Below the pieces are notes generated by a model. The model ran no database searches. It was not told the DNA's origin and was given only the letters and a program-made list of their open reading frames with translations. Shown here piece after piece: positions 49,581-57,389 of a DNA stretch of 64,000 nucleotides (position 1 is its first letter; each line of letters starts with the position of its first letter). A program made the position numbers and the translations under genes. Origin of the DNA: Paenibacillus elgii NBRC 100335 (lineage in GTDB: Bacteria; Bacillota; Bacilli; Paenibacillales; NBRC-103111); contig NZ_BIMB01000016.1 of the NCBI RefSeq assembly GCF_004000865.1, forward strand, positions 1-64,000. The letters are read 5' to 3'.

Positions 49581-52169
49581 TTGAAGACCGTGCAGCAGAC
49601 CAAATTGGAAGGCTTAAGCGAAAAAATATTTCTTGACCGTTATGCGATGAAGGATGCCGACACCCGCAACACGAAGGTGGGAGATACGGTACTGGTGCTG
49701 ACGAAGGACGATCCGAAGTTTCCGGCCAAGGAAGTAGGGGAAGTCATTGAACGTCAAGGAAACCAGGTCAAAGTCAAGCTGCGGAGCGGAGACGTTGTCG
49801 ATTCCTCCGTCGAGAAGCTGACGCTGACGCTGGAAAAAACGCCGCAGCAGATGTGGGACCGCTTGGCCGCTGCCATGGCTTCCGTGGAAGCAACTCCGGA
49901 GAAACGCAAGGAATGGACGGACAAGTTCCGTTACGTGCTCGACGATTGGAAGCTTGTGCCCGGCGGGCGGATCGCCGCAGGAGCGGATGCAAGCGACGAA
50001 TTGACGCTGTTCAATTGTTACGTCATCCCGTCCCCGCATGACAGCCGAGGAGGCATTATGGCGACGCTGTCCGAAATGACGGAAATTATGGCGCGCGGAG
50101 GCGGCGTCGGGATTAACTTGTCCTCGCTTCGTCCACGGCGTTCCGTGGTCAAAGGCGTCAACGGTTCTTCGAGCGGCGCGGTATCATGGGGAGGACTGTT
50201 CAGCTACACGACCGGCCTGATCGAACAAGGCGGAAGCCGCCGCGGTGCGCTGATGCTGATGATCAACGACTGGCATCCGGACGTGGTCGATTTTATTACC
50301 GTGAAGCAAACGATGGGCCAGATCACGAACGCCAACTTGTCCGTATGCGTCAGCAACGGCTTTATGAAGGCGGTCAAAGAGGATCTGGACTGGGAATTGG
50401 TCTATCCGGATACGACCGACCCCGAGTATGACGATCTGTGGGACGGCGATTTGGACAAGTGGAGAAAGACCGGTAAAAAAATAAACCATTACCGTACGGT
50501 CAAAGCGCGCGACGTGTGGCATACGATTATCGAGTCCGCATGGAAATCGGCAGAGCCCGGGGTCGTGTTTATGGAATACTATAACCAGATGTCCAACAGC
50601 TGGTATTTCAACCCGATCATCTGCACGAACCCTTGCGGCGAGCAGGGATTGCCGGCGTGGGGCGTATGCAATCTGTCCGCGATCAACCTGTCCAAGTTTT
50701 ACGATGAGCATAATCACGACGTGGCATGGGACGAGCTTGCCCAGGTCGTCCGTTATTCCACGCGTTTCCTGGATAACGTTATTGACAAAACGCCGTATCA
50801 CTTTGAGCAAAACCGGGTGAACCAGCAGGGCGAGCGCCGTGTCGGACTCGGCTCTATGGGCCTCGCCGAGCTGATGATTAAACTTGGCATTCGCTACGGC
50901 AGTCCGGAATCGCTCGAATTCCTCGATAAGCTGTATGGTTTCATGGCGAAGGAAGCGTATTTGGCTTCCGCCGATATCGCGGAAGAGAAGGGCTCCTTCA
51001 AGCAGTTCCAAGCGGAACCGTTCCTGCAGAGCGGCTTCATGAAGCATATGACGTCCGTCTTCCCGGAAGTGGGCACCGCCATCCAGAAAAAGGGCATGCG
51101 CAACGTCACGGTCATTACCCAAGCGCCGACGGGCAGCACGGGAACGATGGTGGGAACCTCGACAGGGATCGAGCCGTACTTTGCGTTCGAGTACTACCGT
51201 CAAAGCCGTCTCGGCTTCGACAAGCAATACGTGCCGATCGCTCAAGAATGGAAGGATCGGCATCCGAACGAAGAGCTGCCGGACTATTTCGTGACCGCCA
51301 TGGATTTGTCCGCGGAAGATCATATTCGCGCGCAGGCCGCCATTCAAAAATGGGTGGACAGCTCGATCTCCAAAACGGCGAACTGCCCGTCCGACTTTAC
51401 GGTTGAAGAAACGAAGCAGCTGTACGAGCTTGCCTTCGATCTGGGCTGCAAAGGCGTGACGATCTATCGGGACGGCAGCCGCGACGTGCAGGTGCTGAGC
51501 ACGGACAAGAAGGAAGAGAAGGCTGCGGAAGCGAAACCGGTGGTGGCGGCCGAGCCATCCGCTGCAGGCGAGGAGAAGTCGCTCACCAACCTGTCCCAAT
51601 CGCTGACGGTCAACATTGACGCCAAGACGGAGCAGGTGTTCGACAAGGAATACAAACGCCGTCCGCAGGCTCTGCGCGGGGCGACGTATAAATTCAACAC
51701 CCCGTTCGGGATGGCTTACATTACGATTAACGATATGAATGGCAGCCCGAGCGAAATTTTCTTGAACGTCGGCAAAGCCGGCTCCGATGTCTTCGCGATG
51801 TCCGAAGCGCTCGGACGCGTCTGCTCGCTGTTTCTGCGCTACGGCGACCATGGCAACAAGGTGCAGCTGTTGATCAAGCACCTTAAGGGCATCGGCGGCT
51901 CCGGTGCGATCGGCTTCGGCGCGAACCGCGTCGAGTCGATTGCCGACGCTGTCGCCAAGGCGCTTGAAATGCATGGCGATTTCTCCGACAGCGCGGACGA
52001 TTACATCACCGCCACGCAGGAGGTCGTGATGGAAACGCCCGCTCAATACGCGGTAACACGCAGCGCGGCGACGTCTCTTGACTTGTGCCCGTCCTGCGGC
52101 TCGGCTTCGCTGATTAACAGCGAAGGTTGTAAAAATTGCAGCAACTGCGGCTACAGCCGCTGCAGTTAG
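49581..52169 (+). CDS. nrdJ: Vitamin B12-dependent ribonucleotide reductase (class II)
   Basis: 862 residues, TTG start after GGGAGG. An N-terminal extension with a small beta domain (about 28-80, KVGDTVLVLTKDD) precedes the reductase core: VPGGRIAAG, FNCYVIPSP (catalytic-pair Cys), GGGVGINLSSLRP, NPCGEQGLPAWGVCNLSAINL with the thiyl Cys and Glu, and APTGSTGTMVGTSTGIEPYFA. The C-terminal third includes the TSCPD domain and a CPSC...CKNC tail that re-reduces the active site. It makes deoxynucleotides using adenosylcobalamin, with or without oxygen. Ended by a strong terminator. Confidence 0.95.
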   Translation: MKTVQQTKLEGLSEKIFLDRYAMKDADTRNTKVGDTVLVLTKDDPKFPAKEVGEVIERQGNQVKVKLRSGDVVDSSVEKLTLTLEKTPQQMWDRLAAAMASVEATPEKRKEWTDKFRYVLDDWKLVPGGRIAAGADASDELTLFNCYVIPSPHDSRGGIMATLSEMTEIMARGGGVGINLSSLRPRRSVVKGVNGSSSGAVSWGGLFSYTTGLIEQGGSRRGALMLMINDWHPDVVDFITVKQTMGQITNANLSVCVSNGFMKAVKEDLDWELVYPDTTDPEYDDLWDGDLDKWRKTGKKINHYRTVKARDVWHTIIESAWKSAEPGVVFMEYYNQMSNSWYFNPIICTNPCGEQGLPAWGVCNLSAINLSKFYDEHNHDVAWDELAQVVRYSTRFLDNVIDKTPYHFEQNRVNQQGERRVGLGSMGLAELMIKLGIRYGSPESLEFLDKLYGFMAKEAYLASADIAEEKGSFKQFQAEPFLQSGFMKHMTSVFPEVGTAIQKKGMRNVTVITQAPTGSTGTMVGTSTGIEPYFAFEYYRQSRLGFDKQYVPIAQEWKDRHPNEELPDYFVTAMDLSAEDHIRAQAAIQKWVDSSISKTANCPSDFTVEETKQLYELAFDLGCKGVTIYRDGSRDVQVLSTDKKEEKAAEAKPVVAAEPSAAGEEKSLTNLSQSLTVNIDAKTEQVFDKEYKRRPQALRGATYKFNTPFGMAYITINDMNGSPSEIFLNVGKAGSDVFAMSEALGRVCSLFLRYGDHGNKVQLLIKHLKGIGGSGAIGFGANRVESIADAVAKALEMHGDFSDSADDYITATQEVVMETPAQYAVTRSAATSLDLCPSCGSASLINSEGCKNCSNCGYSRCS

Positions 52170-52172
52170 GAA

Positions 52173-52197
52173 AGAGGCCTTCGGGCCTCTTTTTTTG
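52173..52197 (+). terminator. Terminator of nrdJ
   Basis: AGAGGCC-TTCG-GGCCTCT tetraloop hairpin followed by seven Ts. Confidence 0.92.
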
Positions 52198-52333
52198 TTT
52201 GTGTTTTGTCCTCTTGGCACCGCAAAGAACAATCTTCTATACCAACGGGAGTTGATACCGGTCGTTCAAGGTTTGGGAGGAAGTACCTTATAAGTTGAAG
52301 TTAGCCCCAGGTTGCGCGTGGGCTTATTCTCTT

Positions 52334-53806
52334 TCACGATCGACGGGCTCCGTTTCGCCCCGCCAGCATCAATGCCAGCGGCAGGATGAGCGCAGTGGCG
52401 GCGGCCAGCACATATAGGCAAATGTTAAACGCGTCGGGATAGGCGGAGACCGAGCCGGTATGGGCTCCAAGAGCGCTAAGCCAAACGATGCCGATCAGGG
52501 CGATTCCGATCGTAGAGGCGATCTGTATGCTGGTTGTCATGACACCGGATGCAGAGCCGATGTCCGTGGTACGGATTTTCGCCAAAACGATGTTAGTCAG
52601 TGGCGCGGCGACGAAGCCTTGACCGATGCCGAGCACAGCTAGAGCCGGGATCCACACGCCGATATCGGATGAAACTCCGGTCGTTCGGACCGCCCAGCTA
52701 AGCAGCAGGTAACCTGCAGTCGTCAAGATGGAACCGACGGTCAGCACATGGGCTCCAAGCTTCGCAGCGACTCGGGAAGAGAACAGCGATGCGAGGAAAT
52801 AGCCCATTCCCATCGACCCGATGACAAGACCTGCTTGCAGAGCCGAGAAATGAAGTCCAAGCTGAAGCATGTAGGCGGAGACAAGGAAGAAGGCGCCCTG
52901 CGACGACATCAACAGCAGCACGACGAGAATGCCGAACGTGAACACCTTATGTCTAAAGAGATCGATATTCATAAATGGGAGTCGGCCGCGGCGCAACAGT
53001 CGCCGTTCGTACCAGGCGAACAAAACCAACACAGGGGCCGACAAGAGCAAACTGACGACGAGGCCGGCGGGCCATCCTTCACGCTGTCCCTGCACGAGCG
53101 GATAGACGAGCATCAGTAAGCCGGCAGCGGCGAGTGCGGCTCCCATCCAATCCAGTCCGGCGCGATCCGACGAGCCGGATTCTGGAATAAACGGAATCAG
53201 GGCCAATATCAGAGCCCCGAGCAGGACGCTGATCAGGAACACCGCTCTCCAATCCAGATCCCACAAATTCATGCGGAGAAGCAGCCCGCCGATGATCTGC
53301 CCAGCCGTCGCCGCAATTCCCTGGGTCGCTCCATACATGCCGAAGATCGCACCTCGACGTTCCAGAGTATAATTGGCTTGAATGAGAGATAAAACCTGCG
53401 GCATTAACAGAGCGGCGCCAACGCCTTGCAACACGCGCGACGCAATGAGCATAGTGACATGGGCAGATAAGCCGCATAACAGAGAAGCGATCGTGAATAA
53501 GGCCACCCCGATGAACAGCATTCTCCGGCGTCCAAACCGATCGCCCAGCCGGGCGCCGATAATCAGCAAAACGGCGAACGTAAGAGTATACCCGGTAAGT
53601 ATGAATTGTACATCGGCGAAGCTGGCCCCGAGCCCTTTCTGGATCGAAGGCGTGGCTACGTTCACGATGAACGCGTTCGACACTGCCATAAATACAGGCA
53701 AAAGCAGAGCCGGCAGCATCAGACGCGATCTGCGTCCGTCTCCTTTGGAGACGGGGTCACGAGTCCGCACCAACTGGGCGGAAGCGTCCGAAAGTGTATT
53801 GGGCAT
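52334..53806 (-). CDS. MFS multidrug efflux transporter (DHA2, 14 TM)
   Basis: 490 residues. The DHA2 signatures are NAFIVNVATPSIQKGLGAS near segment 1, GARLGDRFGRRRMLFIG (motif A) and LQGVGAALLMPQVLSLIQ, with later motif C-like GATQGIAATAGQIIGGLLL. About fourteen hydrophobic segments are present, as in EmrB/QacA exporters. GAAAGGGGAAC precedes the ATG. It is transcribed away from a TetR gene through a shared control region with two operators, so it is very probably induced by drugs that release that repressor. Confidence 0.92.
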   Translation of the reverse strand: MPNTLSDASAQLVRTRDPVSKGDGRRSRLMLPALLLPVFMAVSNAFIVNVATPSIQKGLGASFADVQFILTGYTLTFAVLLIIGARLGDRFGRRRMLFIGVALFTIASLLCGLSAHVTMLIASRVLQGVGAALLMPQVLSLIQANYTLERRGAIFGMYGATQGIAATAGQIIGGLLLRMNLWDLDWRAVFLISVLLGALILALIPFIPESGSSDRAGLDWMGAALAAAGLLMLVYPLVQGQREGWPAGLVVSLLLSAPVLVLFAWYERRLLRRGRLPFMNIDLFRHKVFTFGILVVLLLMSSQGAFFLVSAYMLQLGLHFSALQAGLVIGSMGMGYFLASLFSSRVAAKLGAHVLTVGSILTTAGYLLLSWAVRTTGVSSDIGVWIPALAVLGIGQGFVAAPLTNIVLAKIRTTDIGSASGVMTTSIQIASTIGIALIGIVWLSALGAHTGSVSAYPDAFNICLYVLAAATALILPLALMLAGRNGARRS

Positions 53807-53837
53807 AGAAAGTTCCCCTTTCTCACTACTCGCTCAA

Positions 53838-53927
53838 TTGACAGGAGGCGAGAGGATTTCATATAATGGAGGAGACAGGTCTGTCTCTTCATGATGAAAT
53901 GATACAGACAGATCTGTCTCATGTCAA
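53838..53927. promoter_or_regulatory. Divergent promoters with two TetR operators
   Basis: Plus strand: TTGACA-18-TATAAT (53838-53867) for tetR. Minus strand: TTGACA-17-TATCAT (53899-53927) for the exporter. Operator 1, GAGACAGGTCTGTCTC (53872-53887), covers the tetR start site. Operator 2, AGACAGATCTGTCT (53906-53919, perfect), fills the exporter spacer. The shared core is GACAG-N2-CTGTC. Confidence 0.85.
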
Positions 53928-53965
53928 TGCGCTTTTTTCCAAACCTATAGAAACGGGGGTCTAAG

Positions 53966-54550
53966 ATGAAAAAAGAATCGGCTAGAGATCGTATACTGCG
54001 GGTCGCCTCAGAATTGTTTTACATGGAGGGAATACGGGCGGTCGGCATCGATCGGATTATCAAGCAATCCGGCGTTGCCAAGGCAAGCTTCTATCGAAGT
54101 TTCGCGACGAAAGATGATCTGGCGGTTGCTTATCTGGAATCTAGGGATGAGCTAAAAGTAGAAAAACTGGAAAAACTGAGACAGCTGTATCCGAGCTCCC
54201 CTAAGGAACAGCTCCACACCCTCATTCACGATGTGACCGAACAGATGGGGATGCCGGATTACCGGGGATGTCCGTTCTTGAACGCGGCGGTCGAATTCCC
54301 GGATCCGGATCACCCCGCCCACGTCAAATTGCTGGACATTCAGAGGAGCTTCTGGTCTCGGGTTCTAGAGCTTGCAAGGGAGGGCGGGGCACGACAGCCC
54401 GAGGAGCTGACTGCGCAGCTGAGGATGTTGTATGACGGATTCGTCATGAAGAGCTACTTGGATAGGTCCGATTTTGATCCGGAGTATTTCCGGAAGGCTG
54501 CGGAGCTGCTCTTGGAGAAGCAGCTCGCTCCGGACAACCATCGCGGGTAA
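53966..54550 (+). CDS. TetR-family repressor of the adjacent exporter
   Basis: 194 residues. Helix-turn-helix: SARDRILRVASELFYMEGIRAVGIDRIIKQSGVAKASFYRSFATKDDLAVAYLE. The C-terminal part (GCPFLNAAVEFPDPDHPAHVKLLDIQRSFWSRVLELAREGGA) is of the YcdC/TetR_C_33-like type that senses small hydrophobic molecules; the Cys in RGCPFLNA is conserved in many such proteins and may be reactive. The operators in the divergent region are its evident sites. Confidence 0.9.
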   Translation: MKKESARDRILRVASELFYMEGIRAVGIDRIIKQSGVAKASFYRSFATKDDLAVAYLESRDELKVEKLEKLRQLYPSSPKEQLHTLIHDVTEQMGMPDYRGCPFLNAAVEFPDPDHPAHVKLLDIQRSFWSRVLELAREGGARQPEELTAQLRMLYDGFVMKSYLDRSDFDPEYFRKAAELLLEKQLAPDNHRG

Positions 54551-54678
54551 CGAACGATAGCCATTTCGCGGGAGGCAATATTACGCTTAAAGATCCCGCG
54601 CAATTCGGTAGAAATTCCGGCCAATGGACAGCATAGTTGATTTTCAATATATGATTATAAAATCAATCGATAGTCGAA

Positions 54679-55485
54679 ATGGAGTTGCCCTTGTTGAGAA
54701 GACGTGCCATCTTAGTCATCATTCTATCGTGTTTAATAGTAGCTATCGGTTTTACCGATGAATCTGTAAATGCAGCTACAGACCATGATAATCGTTATAT
54801 AAATACATTTTTGAACGGAGAAGCCCTTATCCTTGATCCTACCCCCGTGATTATAAACAAGGAGGTCCTGGTTCCAGCTCGCCAACTTTTTGAAAGGCTC
54901 GGTTACAAGGTTGAATGGAACGAGTCAGATGAAACGATCCACGCTGAGCGTGGCCTATCCAGAATCGATTTCAGAATAAATAGAGGGGTCGGCGATGCGA
55001 ATGGGATGCAGTTTTGGCTTTTTACTTCACCCCTGTTAATAGATGGCGTTTCATACATACCTCTTGATTTTTTCGAGGAATCGACAGGTATCGTCGTAAA
55101 GTGGGAAGATGATCGGTTGGAAATTCAGATGAGTACGGAAGCACGGATAACTGAAGATGAGCGAATTGCACATTGGATTGAACTGTATGCTTTTTCCTCT
55201 TCGGCCAATACATTTGCTCGTTCTTTTACAGGGAAAAATGGCGCAAAATTTGAGGGAGTAGAAATCGAAAGCGTTCAGGTAGACCCTAGTGGAAAGAAGG
55301 GCAGTGCAACGTATCGCCTCAGATACTCGTTCTCAAGCGTTTCTTACTCGAAGAATCCACAACCCTCTCAATTGTCTGAGACGACCTTACAAATTACCGA
55401 TCAGTTAATCCGGGATGAATACGGCCACTGGCTCTTCGATTGGAACAGCCGAGATACCCATATCGTAGAAGATAAGTTGCTTTAA
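54679..55485 (+). CDS. Secreted stalk-domain protein with C-terminal NTF2-like region
   Basis: 268 residues. Signal peptide (RRRAILVIILSCLIVAIGF), then one stalk domain of copper-amine-oxidase N-terminal type (KEVLVPARQLFERLGYKVEWNESDETIHAERG; VSYIPLDFFEESTGIVVKWEDDRLEIQMS). The rest (about 155-268) looks like a small alpha+beta domain (AKFEGVEIESVQVDPSGKKGSATYRLRYSF ... EYGHWLFDWNSRDTHI). ATG 54679 lacks a ribosome site; TTG 54691 with GGAG upstream may be the true start. More AT-rich than its upstream neighbours. Confidence 0.75.
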   Translation: MELPLLRRRAILVIILSCLIVAIGFTDESVNAATDHDNRYINTFLNGEALILDPTPVIINKEVLVPARQLFERLGYKVEWNESDETIHAERGLSRIDFRINRGVGDANGMQFWLFTSPLLIDGVSYIPLDFFEESTGIVVKWEDDRLEIQMSTEARITEDERIAHWIELYAFSSSANTFARSFTGKNGAKFEGVEIESVQVDPSGKKGSATYRLRYSFSSVSYSKNPQPSQLSETTLQITDQLIRDEYGHWLFDWNSRDTHIVEDKLL

Positions 55486-55524
55486 GTAAATGAAACTCGC
55501 ATCATCAAATTGTTGTAAACAACG

Positions 55525-55556
55525 AAGGCAGCCGGCCAAGAATGGCTGTCTTTGTT
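55525..55556 (+). terminator. Terminator after the 54679 gene
   Basis: AAGGCAGCC / GGCTGTCTT arms (one G-T pair) followed by TGTT. Confidence 0.65.
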
Positions 55557-55599
55557 CGCCTGACGGGGCAGGGGAGTTCCAATATGTGGTATAGTTGAT

Positions 55600-55751
55600 T
55601 TAGGGCAAAATGGTCTTATCCCTAACGTTTCCTAGGTGGAGATACCTATGAATCACAGGCCAAAATGGAAAGAGTCTCATCGAGTCGATCGAGATGGACC
55701 TGGTTGAAACTGGGCTCCGTCCTGATGGATTCGTTGAGGCTTTCTTTTTTT
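55600..55751 (+). ncRNA. Candidate structured RNA ending in a terminator (unassigned)
   Basis: Three helices follow each other: TTAGGG / CCCTAA (55600-55605, 55620-55625), TAGGT / ACCTA (55633-55637, 55644-55648), and a long closing helix GAAAG-AG-TCTCA / TGAGG-CTTTC (55668-55679, 55735-55744) with further small hairpins inside, ending in seven Ts. A 19-codon frame (55648-55707) starts within it after GGTGGAG. It could be a leader or attenuator, a small RNA, or the relic of a mobile piece. I could not match it to a known riboswitch; a faint likeness to the SAM-I core (CTTATC, GGTGGAG, ATGAA) is probably chance. Confidence 0.4.
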
Positions 55752-55793
55752 AATAGAGTATTTTAAATATTCAGGATAATAAACCGTAAAATC

Positions 55794-55832
55794 AATAAAA
55801 TTAATTATTGAATTAAAATAATTAATTTTATT
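55794..55832. repeat. AT-rich 16-bp perfect inverted repeat before the DUF2089 operon
   Basis: Arms AATAAAATTAATTATT and AATAATTAATTTTATT with a seven-base loop contain no G or C. It abuts the -35 box of the next promoter and lies in a tract (about 55752-55870) that is almost all A and T, in strong contrast to the genes around. Confidence 0.85.
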
Positions 55833-55834
55833 TA

Positions 55835-55863
55835 TTTACAAATTGAATATATTGATTTATAAT
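55835..55863 (+). promoter_or_regulatory. Promoter of the DUF2089 operon
   Basis: TTTACA-17-TATAAT, 23 bases before the first gene's ATG. Confidence 0.8.
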
Positions 55864-55885
55864 TCAAAAAAGAAAGGAGTGTAGT

Positions 55886-56251
55886 ATGAAATATCCCATT
55901 ATCACACAGTGTCCTGTATGCGACCATCCGCTGCACGCCGTCAAGCTGGAATGCGGACATTGCCGGACGACGATTGAGAACACGTTTGAATTATCAAAGC
56001 TGGCTCTACTCTCGCCCGAACAGCTCCATTTTGTGATCACCTTTCTAGTGAACAGGGGCAACATAAAGGAAGTGGAGAAAGAGCTCGGCATATCTTACCC
56101 GACGGTGCGCGGCAAGCTCAATGATATCATTACGGCCCTCGGATACGATACGCGGAAGAAGCCGGAAGTCGATGAAAAGAAGGTCATTTCCATGCTGGAG
56201 AATGGCGAAATCACCGCGGATGAAGCGGTCAAAATGTTGAAGGATGAATAA
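55886..56251 (+). CDS. DUF2089-family protein (zinc-ribbon plus helix-turn-helix)
   Basis: 121 residues. An N-terminal zinc-ribbon-like part has Cys pairs in TQCPVCDHPL and LECGHCRTT. The middle LSPEQLHFVITFLVNRGNIKEVEKELGISYPTVRGKLNDII is a helix-turn-helix, and the end (MLENGEITADEAVKMLKD) is a SHOCT-like helical hairpin. It is probably a transcription factor that controls its own operon, perhaps through the adjacent palindrome. AAAGGAG precedes the ATG. First of three genes on the same strand. Confidence 0.85.
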   Translation: MKYPIITQCPVCDHPLHAVKLECGHCRTTIENTFELSKLALLSPEQLHFVITFLVNRGNIKEVEKELGISYPTVRGKLNDIITALGYDTRKKPEVDEKKVISMLENGEITADEAVKMLKDE

Positions 56252-56264
56252 GGAGGAATAAACG

Positions 56265-56696
56265 ATGAAAGAAGAAATCAGCAAAGTGCTGTCCATGATG
56301 CAAGAAGGCAAAATTGATTCAGACAAGGCTTCGGAGTTGATTGACGCGCTAAAGGAGAAGCAAACGGCTCAAACATCGCAAGCTGTGCAGGTGCTGGGGA
56401 AACCCGACTATTCGAAGAAACTGTCATCGGCATCCGGCGGTTATTTAGACAAAACGTTGAAAATACGGGTAACATCCCAAGAAAACGATAATGTCATCAT
56501 CAATTTGCCGATTAAACTGGTGAAGGCTGTTCTCAGAGCGGGGCACAACATCGCGTCCAATATTCCGCAGGCTGCGAAATATGTGAAGGATATCGATATC
56601 GATCTGCTGATCGATGCAATCGAGAACGAGCTTGACGGGCAAATCATTGACGTCCGCTCCGGTGAAGAGGATACCGTCACCGTAGTGATTGAGTGA
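56265..56696 (+). CDS. SHOCT-like domain protein of the DUF2089 operon
   Basis: 143 residues. The N terminus KEEISKVLSMMQEGKIDSDKASELIDALKEK repeats the helical hairpin seen at the end of the DUF2089 protein; the rest (LKIRVTSQENDNVIINLPIKLVKAVLRAGHNI ... EDTVTVVIE) is a beta-plus-helix domain common after YvlB/LiaG-like proteins. No membrane segment. AGGAGG precedes the ATG and only 13 bases separate it from the first gene. Function unknown. Confidence 0.75.
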   Translation: MKEEISKVLSMMQEGKIDSDKASELIDALKEKQTAQTSQAVQVLGKPDYSKKLSSASGGYLDKTLKIRVTSQENDNVIINLPIKLVKAVLRAGHNIASNIPQAAKYVKDIDIDLLIDAIENELDGQIIDVRSGEEDTVTVVIE

Positions 56697-56702
56697 TGGG
56701 TC

Positions 56703-57047
56703 ATGATGATTGTGAGGGTTAAGAGCAAGGATCACGCTTTTACGATTCCGGTCCCTTATGCCGTATTGCGCATGGGGAGCGGTATACTGACTTCCAATTT
56801 GGTCCAGCGCAAAATGAAGGATTGGCTGAACAAGCATGACGGACATGCGGGGGGGCACACGAGTCGGAAGCATGATTTCGATTCGGACAGCAGCCGGTTC
56901 GGGATTGAACTGGTGCTGTCGATTCTCGAAAACCGAAGCACGAAGCAAGCGATCAGGCAGCTCATCAAAGAGTTACAACGTTGCAAAGGGACGGTTCTGG
57001 TCGATGTCAAGGCTCAGGACGGCACGGAAGTGTTGATTAAATTGTAG
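56703..57047 (+). CDS. Hypothetical protein, third gene of the DUF2089 operon
   Basis: 114 residues, not recognised as a named family. It opens with a beta pair (IVRVKSKDHAFTIPVPYAVLRMG), has a His/Gly/Ser-rich hydrophilic middle (KHDGHAGGHTSRKHDFDSD) and ends with a helix and strand (LIKELQRCKGTVLVDVKAQDGTEVLIKL). The N- and C-terminal parts resemble the beta-plus-helix part of the preceding protein (NLPIKLVKAVLRAG...), so it may be a shortened relative. Six bases after the second gene. Confidence 0.65.
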   Translation: MMIVRVKSKDHAFTIPVPYAVLRMGSGILTSNLVQRKMKDWLNKHDGHAGGHTSRKHDFDSDSSRFGIELVLSILENRSTKQAIRQLIKELQRCKGTVLVDVKAQDGTEVLIKL

Positions 57048-57108
57048 GCGAAGCTTTCATTCACAGCATCTCAGAGGTGCTTAAAATAGGTTTAAAATGC
57101 CAATCTAT

Positions 57109-57290
57109 CCGGAATAATTCCGATTGAAAGCCCAGCAGGTCGTGACCTGCATGGAAACGCCGAAGGATGCTCGGAAGCAGACCAAGGCAATCAAAAGGAG
57201 CACAGAGAAGGCTGGCAGACGCGATGGTTCGGCTTGCTGCCTCTGGCGACACGCATGGTGATCGAGCAAACAATAATAAAAAAAGGAAAC
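57109..57290 (+). pseudogene. Decayed YqzE-family copy
   Basis: One frame reads LKAQQVVTCMETPKDARKQTK, parallel to YVTERFVRYIEMPKEVRRQVR of the intact yqzE at 41864; a second frame then reads WQTRWFGLLPLATRMV, parallel to WQYRWFGMLPVAIGMW. A frameshift lies between about 57210 and 57215, and a stop codon interrupts the 5' part. No start or ribosome site remains. Clear remnant of a second family member. Confidence 0.7.
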
Positions 57291-57350
57291 CTTTTAGGAA
57301 ATGGTTCAGGTGATTGTCTATGACCTGAAAATTTCTTAGAAGGTTTCTTG
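57286..57350. terminator. Long interrupted hairpin after the DUF2089 operon
   Basis: GAAACCTT / AAGGTTTC (57286-57293, 57340-57347), GAAAT / ATTTC and TCAGGT / ACCTGA are nested with small bulges; TTGTTAT follows. It probably ends plus-strand transcripts and faces the convergent serine hydrolase gene. Confidence 0.6.
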
Positions 57351-57389
57351 TTATATGCAGCGAATATGGCTGTAACGGCCGATAAGAGA

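Noticed and set aside
50184-52232. 682-codon minus-strand frame inside nrdJ
   Set aside because: It is antisense to a certain gene and has the Arg/His/Val-rich, motif-free look of a GC-rich shadow frame.
55612-55665. SAM-I riboswitch core in the structured RNA
   Set aside because: CTTATC, GGTGGAG and ATGAA occur in the right order, but the spacing and the GCAACC element do not fit and no methionine gene follows.
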